From: Adineta steineri
Taxonomy: Eukaryota > Rotifera > Eurotatoria > Adinetida > Adinetidae
Assembly (NCBI GenBank): GCA_905250115.1
Contig: CAJNOI010000109.1
Location: 39,359 to 103,358 of the forward strand
Direction: 5' to 3'
DNA: 64,000 nucleotides
In this document: one piece after another, positions 24,044-35,927 of the stretch
Position numbering within the stretch: position 1 is the stretch's first letter
Layout: the number at the start of each line of letters is the position of its first letter
The notes under the pieces: model-generated
Database searches by the model: none
What the model was told of the DNA's origin: nothing
The model's input: the letters and a program-made list of their open reading frames with translations, nothing else
Made by a program: the position numbers and the translations under genes

Positions 24044-24086
24044 CCTCTTGTGGGTATAAATAGAACACACCCATACCAACACTCTA
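24044..24086. repeat. telomere-like element, short copy between convergent genes
   Basis: CCTCTTGTGGGTA, a short core, then ACACACCCATACCAACACTC. It lies in the 213-bp gap between the convergent GH13-type and nrf-6-like genes. Confidence 0.65.
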
Positions 24087-24152
24087 TAATAATTTTTGTA
24101 TTCATAGAGAAATTTAACATCATTAGAAGATTTTTATTTCAAAAACTTTGAT

Positions 24153-26383
24153 CTATCGCTTAAATAATTTTTTTTCCATAATAAAAAATGGTGTTTCAAA
24201 AAAAATCGAAACTAAAATAGCTGCAGCATAACTAAAAAATATATGTGAAATAAAGTTATTTATCGCAAGATATCTTTGATAGTAGAAAGGCATAGTTTGA
24301 TTGAATATAATGATATGAAGTATTGTAGAATGAACTAAATAGCATGAATAATTAATTCGAGCTAATGAAGTCCAAATAGGCCAAGAAAGAATTTGAGTTA
24401 CTATCCCACCTTGATTTATACTGCAGATAAATAAAAGCCAGCCAATAACAATTGACCAGAGTGTTCGTGAAAGTGACATATAGACAACAGTGACTGGTCG
24501 ACTTAGACCAGATGCGCGAATGCTATCAGAATTAGTCACCAAAAGCCACATAAAACCAATGATAATAATCAGAATAGTCACAATAATTTTATTGCGTCGA
24601 TTAATATGATATTCACGACCAGTAATTATAACAATATATCCAGTTAAAAGTCCGATAGCGTATGCCGATATACGACACCATGGTTTAATATAAACATTAT
24701 TATAGAAACTGGGACCATCCTATGACAAAAACAAAATCACAGGGATGATCGACTTTGTTTACTAAGAAAAACTTACATTATTAGTTTCAGTAGTTAGAGT
24801 ATTGAGTATCATATTTGGATAATAAAGAAGAATAGTTAAAATTGATCCAATTCCAACGAGAACAAAAACTATAGCAATTATAAATGATAAAGTCCTTCGT
24901 CCAAGAGCAAATGGAATTAAAGTTAATGGTGCAATCCAATGAAATTGCATATCATTATGTAGATACCATGCAATATTTAAACACATTTCATCCGGTCGTA
25001 CTATATTACCTACATAAAGAATCGATGTCCACCATGATCGTGTACGACAACCTTTCGATTCAAATCCTTGTTCAAAAGGATATATTGGTCCTTGTCCAAA
25101 ATAGGGTGTTAAATTTATACTAACTAGAATCATTAGAAGAAATGCTGGTGTTAATCGAATATATCGATGAATATAATAAAGATACATTAAACGAAGTGAA
25201 AGTTTTCCTTCTTTTTTCACTTGACGAATAAATAAAATTGCCGTGAAGAAACCACTTAGAACAAAAAATGTATCAACACTACAGTGAGCACTTAAGATTA
25301 ATTGAAATGCTATAGTACGTGACGAAACGAGAATATCTATTATATTACTTGTATAGGATAAATTGAAAAGTAATGAATGACCAATAATTATCCAACATAA
25401 AGATAATACTCGAATACCATTAATAAATAAAAATGAATCATTTGTATCATCATTAGTTTTCTGTTCCAATGTAAATATTCGACGAAGTGATTTTAATGCA
25501 GAAAATTCAGCTAAAAATAGTATCTTCGATGTTCGATGTGTTTCAGACTGAGTAGTTATTTCATTATCATCATCCACTAAATGATTGTATGTATTATTAG
25601 ATATTATTCGATTATGAACTATATTAAATTTTAACATAGAAATAAGATCAATGATTGTTCCAACAAGAACAAGTAAACCTAAAAGTGAAAGAATAACAAT
25701 AGTTGCTATTGCTCCATTTGTAAGACCTTTTTGTCCATTTGGTAGATCATTCGAACAAACAAGATTTTCTTGAGTAATACTAAGGTTTTTGAAAAGTGTA
25801 TGAATCAAAGAAACAAGTGTTTGTCGATCACATGATGATGGAACACAAAGACCAAGGACAAGAGATGCCATGGAGCTTGATCTAGAGCGAGATGCTGTTG
25901 GTGTAAGAGTACCTAAAACAGACTTTTAAATGTATTGTACAATACGACGAATATATATATACAATGTTGTGTATTGAATGGTTGGGATACGAAGGATTGA
26001 TTTGCTGGATTATATATAGGCTGTATACATTCATCGTAGTTACCTATCCAATACATGTTACCTTTGAGAATACCAGAAGGTAATGGTTTTCCCCAAGCAT
26101 CGAGTATTTTGAGTGCCCACATCTCTTTTTCTACTGCTGCTCGAAGAATTAATTCGATATCTTGTTCACATGGACTAGTCTTGTTATTCGACAACAATAC
26201 AGACATATGTTCTAGCATTTGTTTAGGTGTAGGATTGTATTCTACATCTTTAAGCAGATCAATGGGTGAGAAATATTGATATTGACGTAAACGATTAATT
26301 GCTAAATCAAATTGTGGTGGAATAAATTGAGAATTTATATTCCATAGGACAGAAAATAACAGAAATAATGTAATAGTCAACAT
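24153..26383 (-). CDS. nrf-6 (nose resistant to fluoxetine)-like acyltransferase 3 family membrane protein
   Basis: Three exons, 26383-25963, 25912-24777 and 24719-24153 (2124 nt, 707 aa), phase-consistent across C|TLTP and the second intron. It starts with a signal peptide (MLTITLFLLFSVLWNIN), followed by an NRF-type luminal domain with GNYDECIQP and later GLCVPSSCD, the paired-Cys pattern of the family. Then come a linker TM and an acyltransferase 3 domain of about ten TMs, with NGIRVLSLCWIIIGHS (the conserved His), RTIAFQ, LSGFF, RYIRLTP and the SYCLVHSTILH block near the end. Family knowledge: C. elegans nrf-6/ndg-4 proteins move lipids and drugs across intestinal epithelium, and acyltransferase 3 proteins modify extracellular glycans. 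The activity here is not known. The gene is complete and of normal length. Confidence 0.92.
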
Positions 26384-27157
26384 TGTAATTTTGTTATAAA
26401 CTCGTGACTAGAACATTACATTATGTACACAACAATAGCAGTGCTGATTCAGATGGTATGAAAACAAAACGACATTTTTACCATTTGTCTAAATGATCGA
26501 TACTTGTTTCTTTTCTTTAGAAAAAAAATCTGACCATGTGTTGCTGTTCTGCGCACTTTAAGTTCACGCGCACTTTGAGTATGCGCGCACTTTTGTAACG
26601 GAAAGAGACAGAAAGAAAGAAAAGTGCGTATATGAATCATACTCGATTTCAACTAGTTATCTCATTTATGAAACTAAAATGTCCGAAATACGCAAGAATA
26701 CTCGTTGAATATTAAAAATAACAAAACTTTCTGAAGGAAAAAGATTGTTCAGTAATTCTTTATCTTATCTCAAATTAGAAATACGTAACAACATTGCTTT
26801 TCATTCAGATTTTTCTTCTATATTATTAAAATAACAAATCAAATGATAATTTTGTTCAGGATGTGCGTGTGAATATTAAGAAAGCCACACTACTGACGTA
26901 CTGTCGCACATGCGTCCTCGCCATGCGTACTATTTTAATAAGTATGAGTCATCCATCTCCTTTTTAAAACCAACAAACGTTATGGCATGTATTTTTGAAA
27001 GATTGAAAAAACAAAATTTAGCTACTAAAAAAACATTTTCTTGCATTCTATTGTTTTACTCTTGTCAACAATATACAGTCTATAATGAACAAAAGCATCA
27101 CAACAAGTAGATATATGACCAGTTACATTATAGTCAAACAACTATTCTAATCGAATA
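26384..27157. other. intergenic, with 17-bp spaced motif
   Basis: No gene supported. It includes the upstream region of the nrf-6-like gene, with a triple GCGCACTTT motif at 26551-26601, and the 3' flank of the nuclear receptor gene. Confidence 0.55.
26551..26601. promoter_or_regulatory. three GCGCACTTT motifs spaced exactly 17 bp
   Basis: GCGCACTTT occurs at 26551, 26568 and 26585, i.e. a 17-bp tandem unit repeated three times, and AAAGTGCG follows in opposite orientation near 26620. The block lies about 170-220 bp upstream of the minus-strand start at 26383. It may be a transcription-factor array or promoter-proximal minisatellite; function is inference. Confidence 0.45.
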
Positions 27158-28894
27158 TTATGAAATGCATAATACTGATTTGATAATTGGCAGTAATTCA
27201 TCTGTATTGTCTGGTGATAATACTCGTAATATATTATTTTGTATTTCTTCCTGAACTGTTTGCAATGAGATGATATCATTAATAAGTTCACTAAATAAAC
27301 TAATTGCTTTTTCATATCCATACACTGTTTCCATATATTTCCATAATAATTCTGTGTAATAATTATGTGCACGATATACAGACATTGTATCATTAAGTAT
27401 TTTTTCATCTTGAGGATTTGTTGTTGAAATTCCTTTTGTAAACATAAGTACAACAAGTGCTAATTCAATTATTTTTCTATCATATTTTACAAGTTGTAAA
27501 AATGAAAGAAAGACCTTTTTTGATTGTTTAAATGTATTGTAACCATGAAGTACTGAATAAAATTCTATATTATCTTGTACATCAGAACTACTTTCAATGA
27601 ATTCATGAGTGTCTGGGTTATATGACAGTGCACGATTTACACTAAGAACTGTTGGAATATTATATTTAATTAAAGTAACTTTGTCATCAATATTTAGTTG
27701 ATTAAATTCCGGTATTTGTTTGAAGAATGATAAAAGTCGCATCACTGGCACGGAGTGACTATTGAGAACGTCTATAAAAGTTCTTGAATACATTGATGGA
27801 TCCCAGGGGAGACCATCGCGAGCTGCTAAAATGTAAACATACAAAAAGAGAAAGATCAAGGAAAATATTTGCTTACCTAGTTCGATACGTTTTTGATAAC
27901 AACATGATACAGCTTCTATACGTTGTAAATCATCCAAATTGAGTAATGTCTGTTGTGACTGAGGCGATAGAAAATCGCTGAAATCTGTGAGAAGAATATC
28001 TGTGTCTATCGATGGTAATAACTGAGGATAATATAAGAATAGATAAATAAAATAATACGTTTTTTAAAAATATTCTTACATCGATCGACAATGGAGGTGT
28101 TGAAAGCTGAAGTTCTTCGTTTGTTGACAAATTTGAACTCAATGCTAATTTCCTATTTTCTTCTATTTGACGACGTTTTTCTGCTTTTTGTTCGACCTAG
28201 AATTTAATTTTGTAAAAGATTCTTCTTTTATTTCATTAATACCGTCAATAGTCGATCACATTGCATTCCACTATTAAAACATTTAGCCAAACGACAGGCT
28301 GAACAAAAACGACGTGTTTCAAGTGTTATTTTGCAATCACCTTTACCATCACAATGGAAAGCAGTCTAAATAGAAAAGGTATTATCATTCTGGTAACTGT
28401 TAAAAGTATATATCAAAGTTGCATTGAGATTCAAGGAGAAGGCCAAATTAGATCCACTGTGAACAATTTTCTCTTTATCTAAGCAACATAAATATGATGT
28501 ATTTATTCCTTTAAACTTACAGGCGATTTTCGAGCATGACGACGAAAAAAAGCTTTACAACCTTCACATGTGATCGCACCAAAATTGTATCCATGTGCTG
28601 ATGATCCACAAATGACACAAACCAAAGAAACATCCTTAGGTCTATTCTTCTTATGTGATGATTGTACCTTGTTCTGAAGATAATACATTCTTTTTGTTTT
28701 CTTTAACAGAATAATTGAATACTAACGTGCTGAACAGATCTTCCACTATTGTCATTTTCAGATGGAAGAATAATCTGTTCTAGAAATGAAATATTGTTGC
28801 TTTTTTCAATTTGATCAATCACACTTTCATCGGCGGTAATAATCATTATTCGTTGCCGTTTTTGACCCGTTCCTAGCAATTCGACTGAGGACAT
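27158..28894 (-). CDS. nuclear hormone receptor (DBD plus LBD)
   Basis: Six exons, 28894-28727, 28673-28521, 28365-28243, 28196-28080, 28021-27877 and 27825-27158 (1374 nt, 457 aa). The two C4 zinc fingers of the DNA-binding domain are visible: CVICGSSAHGYNFGAITCEG followed by CKAFFRRHARKSP (exon 2), then FHCDGKGDC and FCSACRLAKCFNSGM (exon 3). The P-box reads CEGCKAF, typical of EGCKAFFRR-type receptors such as NR1 and related groups. A hinge with QKAEKRRQI precedes the ligand-binding domain, whose helix 3-5 signature is FFKQIPEFNQLNIDDKVTLIKYN in split form. The receptor should act in the nucleus as a ligand- or constitutively-controlled transcription factor. Subfamily and ligand cannot be set. 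An AF-2 helix of the form LLPII occurs near the C-terminus. Upstream, a palindromic AP-1-type cluster lies at 29088-29121. Confidence 0.93.
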
Positions 28895-30341
28895 GATTGA
28901 GAATATTGTTTTTAGGTTTCTAAAATGATTTGATTCTCTACAAGACAAGCTTTTCTTCATATAAAATATGTATAAAATCAAATAGTATAATTACTTTTCT
29001 TGAAAAAACTTCTTTTTCAGTATAAACAGCGATTACATATAATATTTAACTTTTGCTCTTCTCAATGGTATATATGAGTTATATATGTGAGTCACATAAT
29101 GTGACTCATACAGGTGAGTCAATAGACCACAACAGGTAATATTGCTGGTTATTAGAAATTTTTGTTAGCGTATAACTTTAATATTTTTTTTATATTTAAT
29201 AAATCATCTGCGTTTACTTTTAAACTTATCAAAAGAAAAACATAATAATGTGCAGAAAAGGAAAATTTTTGACAGATGGTAAATTATTTTTTCTTTCCAG
29301 TAATATAAAACTACATTGATATTTTATTTCAATGTATAAAATATAACACTAAATTTATTTAATTTCATTATTATTGTAAGCTCACAAAAATAAAATATAC
29401 TTACATATTTTCAAAGAATTTTCTTTAACTAAATCCTATCATAATATAACAACGATTATCATTAAGGACATTGCCACATACACTAACGTTCTTTTTATTT
29501 GAATGGGCTGTTTTTCTGTTACTCATAACAAAAAGCAAAAATGTGAAAGAAGAAAAAAAAAGCGTCACCTACGTCCCATCGAGCATACATACAGAACGGA
29601 AAATATGATAAGAAGAAATGTGAGTAAGCAGAAAGAGAGTATGCAAGAAAAAATACAACCGTTCTGCATTACTACTACGTCGGTTAGCATAGAATGACGA
29701 CTGATGTGTATATTTTTCTTTAGTTTTTTTTTAATCAAATTAGTTTTCTCATGTGGTGACATATATAGATATTGTATTCTTCGTTTTTCTCTTTTCAAGA
29801 CGGATTGTTCAAATGAAAGTAAGCATTAAAAAACGTACTGTTCGAAATTTATTTTACAATGATTCAGATCTGGTAAGTCTTTGTTGGTTCGATTTACTGA
29901 AAGAAGTTAAAGTACCATCAAGATAAAATATCGTCCTTGAATCTGATAAAGGATTTATTTCTTATCAAAATGAAATGAAAATCCTACCTCGAACAGTGCT
30001 ATTTTACTTTCGTTATACGACGTTTTCTAACAGTGTCGGAACTATAGATTCATACAACTGAAGTTTAGAGAGCCTATAAGAGAAGAAAATCGATATAAGT
30101 CTCAATAAGAATTGATTTAGCATTTTGAAATTCAAGATGATAATTGGGCACATCTTTATGAACGTGTTCAAGAAAAATATCTACGTTATTATAGCATCAA
30201 TCATCTTCAGGATGAGGGTCAAGAGACCTCAAACATTCTCACTACAAAAAATATCTCTATATGAATATTTAATTATCTTTATTTTAACTAAAACTATATA
30301 CAACACTTTTCACTGAAGCAAATAAAAATGAATATTTAATA
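28895..30341. other. intergenic between nuclear receptor and sterol glucosyltransferase-like gene
   Basis: No supportable gene. It contains the AP-1-type palindrome cluster. A short plus-strand stretch from 29814 reads MKVSIKKRTVRNLFYNDSD and then meets a GTAAGT; it could be an isolated exon or a degraded gene piece, but I find no partner exon. Confidence 0.5.
29088..29121. promoter_or_regulatory. palindromic TGAGTCA (AP-1/bZIP-type) cluster
   Basis: TGAGTCACAT and its exact reverse complement ATGTGACTCA are separated by one base (29088-29108), and a third TGAGTCA follows at 29115-29121. Such sites are the consensus of AP-1-type bZIP factors in animals. The cluster lies about 195 bp upstream of the nuclear receptor start codon. 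A regulatory role is inference. Confidence 0.5.
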
Positions 30342-33300
30342 TCAATCTTTGTCTTTTCTTGACAAATCAACACGTTTATCCACTGATGAAGCTCGTTTAT
30401 TTTTAATACTACGAGGAAATGATACTGGTTGTAACTTTTTTGTCCATGATGAATTCCGACGGTGTTCATGTTCTACTTTGATTTTTTCAAATTCATCAAT
30501 AATACTTTGACATGTTTTCGGATGAAAACCTGAAATATTTGCGGCAGTTTTCGCAGTTGAAGAAAATTTCTTATCATTTGCATCCTGTATTTCTTCATTA
30601 TTTGCAGTTGATAACGACGAAGTAACATCAAAAATTCCCGATGGTAGACGTCTTCCTTCTCTTTGATAAGTTTCTACAACATTTCTTACACTAGCATAAA
30701 TACCTCGGCTGAGCCAGGTAAGTGATGAAAGAATACTAGAGCTAGGTTTTATCCCCATGTTTATTGCACCTATGACTGATCCTGCTGCACCACCAAGTAT
30801 ACCATGACGTTTATAACCAGCGCGTGGTTGTGTTATCATGCCTGTAAAACCCTCTTTCCAACCATACCATAAGGTTAAACCAGCTGCCTTTGCACCTGAT
30901 TTAAAATCAATTACAATCGGCCGTGGACGAGCTTTTGAACTACAAATATGAAATAATATAAAAATTATTCTGAAAAATATTACTAAATTCGCTTACCTAT
31001 ACGGATCATATAAATAAGGCACACGATCAAGTACATCGGTCAATTCACCATACATTGCGAAGGTTCCAATTGTTAAATGACCTATGCCTAAACCAATACC
31101 TTTGGCAACAGTTCCAACATTTACAAGTGCTTTATTGTTTATACTATCAGTGCTGTTTGTTCGTTTCAAGTCTGACGCAGTATCAAGAAACATTGTAGAA
31201 ATAGCTTTATGAGAATGTTCCCATAAACCGTGCATCATTATATGAGCATGATTATCATGTTTAATTTGCCATTCTCGTGTAACATGTAAACGAAGTTGAG
31301 CTTCTTCTACGACGCCAGCTGATATTAATACTTGTGCTACTGGTCGTGATATCTGCATGCGATATTTATCCAAACGATAACATGCAGGAAATGTTGGTTC
31401 CAAATCACTATGCATCCGTTTTAAGGGTAGATTTGCATGAAATGCACGTACTGCTGATGCACATCCATCTTCTTGAAGAATAGAATCACGAAGACATTTA
31501 GCAGCGGTACATGTTGACGGTTTGTGAACAAAATGAAATGCTTGAATTAATTGATCTTTTGTAATCGACTTTCCTGGAACTGGGTGAGGGCCAGCACCAT
31601 TCTTTGCAATTACAGTACCCCAAAAAAATTGATCTCCAAAAAAAGGCACAATAATTGTTGGTTTACCAGCACGTAGACCAGCTGCAGTTGTACCTGCGCC
31701 ACCATGATGACATACAGCTGAAACTGAAAAACGAAACAGCGATAAATGTGTATATTTTTTATCTATTAATTCATAAGGAAAATCGTCACTTACCATGTTG
31801 AAAAAGCCAATCATGTGGTACATTTCCAATTCTAAATATATTCGGAGGTAAATGATCTGTATCTGAAGCAAGACCCGATAAAACAGCACGATATCCAGTT
31901 TGAACAAGTGCATCGATTAAAATTGTAAGAATACGACGAGAATCATGTCCTGCAATAGAACCAAAACCGATATAAATTGGTGGTGATAATTTCGATTGAT
32001 TATGATTGTTATCATTGAGCTGAAGAAAATCGAGTAAATCTTGAGGTGGATTCGTGTAAACGGTACCAAGATCCAAAAAGAAAAAGCCAGAAACATTGAT
32101 ATGTGCTCCCCAATCATCAGGTTTAGGAACAAGTGATGGTGACCAACAATACGTATGTGGTACTCGTTCATCACTTAATAAGTTTATTGCTTGACTCGTA
32201 TTTAAAGTTGAAAGACCCAATGTTTTCTTTCGAAAATTATTAAATATATCTCGCATACCTGTCCATGTCTAGAAAAACGAAATTGTTTTTTTTTTCTTAT
32301 TTAGAATTTTTATTTTAATTTACCAGCATTTCAATAACATCATACGAATATCGATTAATTACTTTTCTTGATCCTGTTGAATTATCAATGTTTGAACATG
32401 GATGTGGAAATGCTGCTGTAGATGTCCAAGGCATAGTGAATACGATATGTAAAGGAATTTGTAATTTTTCTGCACAATGAATATGACCAAATGATGGTGG
32501 ATTAGCAATAATTGCTTCAGCTGTAAATGGCATATCTGTTTCATCATCATTTGCTATACATGCTTGCCATGTAGAAGCAAGAATATCAGATATAGTTCGA
32601 CGTTTTTTGCCAACATCTCCTGCCATAATACTGTCCATTGAAGGAATAATACCGGCATTTTTCACCATAAAGGAGATTAAATCTACTGGATCACCACCTA
32701 ATGGATAAAATTCCAGACCATTACCACGAACAAATGATCGAAATGTTTCATGTGTGGCTAATCGAACACGATGACCATATGCTCGAAGTGCTTGACCTAG
32801 ACTAAAATTTACAAAATTAGAGTTTTTACAAAATTTATAGAACACAATTTAACTTACGCAATAAATGGTTGGACATCACCGCGCGTACCAACAGTTAGTA
32901 TTAAAATAGCTAAACGAGGTATGAGAAGATCATCTTTTAATTCTTCTTTATTTTCATTGATTTGCCTTTCATTCTGCTCATATGGAACAAATTGTGGTGA
33001 TGATGAAATTGATTTTAAAGGTGCTTTGTATTTCCGTTTGGATTTAAATAAAACACCAATACGTCCATTAGTATCATCAAGACTAATTGTATAATCCATA
33101 ATTTCATTTTCATTTTGTTCTTGAGTTTTACTTCTGCTTGAAAATTCTTCACTGACGTTTACTTGTCCTGTTGCACAAATTATTTTACCATGTAGAATAA
33201 GACGAGCATGACGAGAAAGAGTAGAATTTGAACAAGAAATGACTAGAATATTTGTTTGAGTTTGTTCATCAATATTTTTACTATATAATAATTTTGAAGA

Positions 33301-33690
33301 CAAGTCAATAGAATTAGTTAATGATGTGAATAAACCAGAAAATATTTTTGTATTATTTAACCATATAGTGCCAGCAATATCTGCTGAAATAGAGCTGTTA
33401 TTTAGATTATCATAGGATTCAAACATAAGATGAATTTGTTTATTGGTCGATGTCCAATCGAATTGTTTGTAATACCACCATTTGTATGAATTTGTTTCTT
33501 TAAATTGACTTGATTGATTTATATTGATAATATGTGGTAAATCTATTAAAGACGAACAATGATTTATATCGCCATGATGTATAGCTGCAACCATATTTTC
33601 TTCATTCATTTCTTCATTCGCTTGTTGACAATAACATTTCCAATCATTATCAAACTCAATATTTGTTAAATCTTCTCTAGATGCTGCCAT
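30342..33690 (-). CDS. UDP-glucose:sterol glucosyltransferase-like protein (GT1/GT28 type)
   Basis: Five exons, 33690-32858, 32801-32324, 32268-31794, 31723-30997 and 30939-30342 (3111 nt, 1036 aa). The glycosyltransferase starts late in exon 1 with LTVGTRGDVQPFIALG, the N-terminal signature of sterol glucosyltransferases, followed by GHRVRLATHETF. The donor-binding half has PPIYIGFGSI and the signature HHGGAGTTAAGLRAGKP followed by IIVPFFGDQFFWG. Residues 1-265 form a polar N-terminal extension with WYYKQFDW-type aromatic clusters, and about 330 residues follow the transferase with two Gly-rich hydrophobic patches (GTVAKGIGLGIGHLTIGTFA and GGAAGSVIGAINMGI). Family knowledge: enzymes of the Atg26/UGT80 group glucosylate membrane sterols. 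The pattern of extended N- and C-termini resembles fungal and slime-mould members more than animal UGTs, which are ER membrane-anchored; no TM anchor is seen here. Complete by phase. Confidence 0.9.
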
Positions 33691-34183
33691 ATTATCTGTC
33701 TCTTTTTGTTAATTAACCTTGAAAAAAAATAACTTTCTTATTAAAAATCTCTCTGTTGTCCTCATCGTTCTCTTTCCTTTTATACTATCACAACGCACCC
33801 GAACTTTTCTGTCGTTCTGTTCTTTTTCTTTTTTTACATCGACATTACAAGCCATATAGTATCTTATTTGCCGTCTAACAAACGTAGTCATGTAAAAAGA
33901 GAAGAAAAAAAAGCCAATGATTCATCGAGAACTCAGTTCTGTCACACAAACTTTTACCTCAATATTAGTCATATTAGCACTCGGAGTGCGCTCTGTTAAA
34001 ACGTCATTTGAGTTCGTCAATATTATTATTGAACTAAAAACAACAACATAAGCGAGATATGATAAATTTAAGATATAAAAGATAATATAACTCATAAATA
34101 GAATGAATGACGCAGAATAAATTCTCCTATCTTAGTGAAATGAGTAAGTCAACGTTCCAAGTCAAATAGAAATTATTAGAACG
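33691..34183. other. intergenic, left flank of hAT insertion
   Basis: No gene. Upstream region of the sterol glucosyltransferase-like gene; AT-rich, with no clear motif. Confidence 0.5.
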
Positions 34184-34191
34184 TATCGAAC
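34184..34191. repeat. left target-site duplication of hAT element
   Basis: TATCGAAC, identical to the eight bases right of the element (35028-35035). Confidence 0.9.
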
Positions 34192-35027
34192 CAGTGGCGT
34201 AGCGAGGGGGGGGGGGCAAATGGGCAATTGTCCATTTCATTTGGAGATTTGCCCATTGTAATTTTTATAAATAAGCTTTTGCCAATTGAAATTTTACTTT
34301 TTCAAAATTGTTCATTTATTTTTGAATTAAAGTGTAACTATATCTTTTTCTTCCATTTGAAGCACACATACACTCTTTACTTTTTCTTTCTGTGAAGAAT
34401 TAAAAAAAGAAGACAAGAATCGCTTTTTGTATTTTATTTGCAAGTTTGGATGAACATACAATAATTTGCTTAAAATGGATAATGACCGAATAAAAAATTG
34501 GTTAAACGAAGTAATTAAAGACACAGCCAGTGCATTATATCCAAATGTTCGTTATTTATTAATTTTCTTCGTAACATTGCCTGTATCAGCAGTTTTTGCT
34601 AACAGAAGTTTCAGTCAATTATCGAGAATTAAAAGTTATTGTCGGTCTACAATGAAACAAAACAGGCTTAATGGACTTGCTTCTGCTAATATTCATATAG
34701 ATCTCGATATAAATTCAGATGAAATATTGAAATTATATGCAAAAATGAATTCTCGTCTTTCTGGCTTTGGAATTTGAATTTGAAACATCAATGTTATAGA
34801 CAGAGACACTAAAATAGACTAAAAATACGCCTGACTCAAGCTTAAGATCAGAGTTTAATGCATGTCTGATTAAAATAACCTCATTTCAAATTTTTGTGTT
34901 TTTTCTACATTATCAGTACTTTGCTGGGCCAAAAAGTTTTAGCCTATCAGTAAAAATCTTGCCCATCGTTTTTTTTCGATGCAAGTGAAGTTTGCCCATT
35001 AGTCTAAAAATCCTGGCTACGCCACTG
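34192..35027 (+). mobile_element. non-autonomous hAT-superfamily DNA transposon, 836 bp
   Basis: Terminal inverted repeats start CAGTGGCGTAGC at both ends (12 of 12 identical), followed by imperfect pairing. The element is flanked by a perfect 8-bp target-site duplication, TATCGAAC, the hallmark length of hAT insertions. The sub-terminal TGCCCATT words recur near both ends, and a run of 11 G lies next to the left TIR. Inside is a 104-codon piece of the transposase C-terminus only, so the copy depends on a transposase made elsewhere. The perfect duplication suggests a fairly recent insertion. Confidence 0.95.
34466..34777 (+). pseudogene. hAT transposase remnant (C-terminal dimerisation domain)
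   Basis: About 104 codons inside the hAT element. VRYLLIFFVTLPVSAVFANR followed by SFSQLSRIKSYCRSTMKQNR matches the hAT C-terminal dimerisation domain, whose typical form has PVS...ERSFS.L..IK...R.TM...RL..L. It is followed by LNGLASANIH. The zinc finger, the RNase-H-like catalytic core and most of the insertion domain are absent, so the piece cannot be an active transposase. Its similarity is to the ZMYM1-like branch of hAT proteins. Whether the open frame is still expressed, perhaps as a dimerisation inhibitor, is unknown. Confidence 0.85.
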
Positions 35028-35035
35028 TATCGAAC
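35028..35035. repeat. right target-site duplication of hAT element
   Basis: TATCGAAC, identical to 34184-34191. Confidence 0.9.
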
Positions 35036-35927
35036 GAGTGAAATATTTAATAAAATCCAGCTGTCAGACTCGACAATATACTTAATACTATAATTCAATG
35101 ATATACAACAATTTTTGTCGCTATTCACTTACCAAATACGTCGGATTATGGTAGGATTGAGCAGTTCTAGTTATCAGATATAGTCGCATCTAACGATCTA
35201 GATTCGAAAAAGAAATGTGAGTGTCATCATATTAATCATAGTTCAATCATACCAAAGAGGAAACAGCTGATTTAGAATCATATGAAATCATCAGAATTCA
35301 ACTTTTCTTCGTAAGAACGCGTTATTTTGTACGATTTAATGCAATATCATCACTCGTTAAATTGCAAAGATTAACGCGCTTTTCTCGATTTTATTTTTGT
35401 CAAAATTTCACCGTTTTTACGCGTTTTTTTGTGTTTGTCTGCCTGAGTAAGAAACAGATGAACTTCTCATGTGACTAAATAAATTCTTTAAGAATATATA
35501 TACAAAGAGCACTAAATACTACATAGATATCAGTACTATACAATGCACACATTCGCCGTTAACGCCATCTACACTCACACTACACCAGATTGTAAGTTTT
35601 TTTTTTCTAAAACAAAATATTCCTCACCTTGATGTAAACAGATTACTTATTAATAAAGTATGAACTATGATTGCTTTTAGAAAATTTCCAATCATTTGTA
35701 TATTGTAAGAAAAAACAAATCGTAGATTCATTCACAAAACCACGTGTATGTATAGTATTTTTGTTTCGTTCGTTATCGATGAAGCATAACCTTATGCTAT
35801 TTACTTATAATAATATGTATACATAAATGGTTAATACCTAACATGAAGTGTACAAAACACAAGCAATAAATAAGTAAGTATTCATTGATCTTGATGATGA
35901 TAATGAAGTCTTTTCGAATTAGAATTC
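35036..35927. other. intergenic, upstream of kinase gene
   Basis: AT-rich, no gene supported. ATTTTTTTGTGTTTG-like and GCGTTTTT-rich words near 35380-35440 are of unknown meaning. Confidence 0.45.

Noticed and set aside
27142..27456. Alternative minus-strand frame
   Set aside because: Shadow of the nuclear receptor ligand-binding exon.
29814..29935. Short plus-strand exon-like piece starting MKVSIKKRTV
   Set aside because: Has a GTAAGT after it but I could find no second exon or related family; left in the intergenic note.
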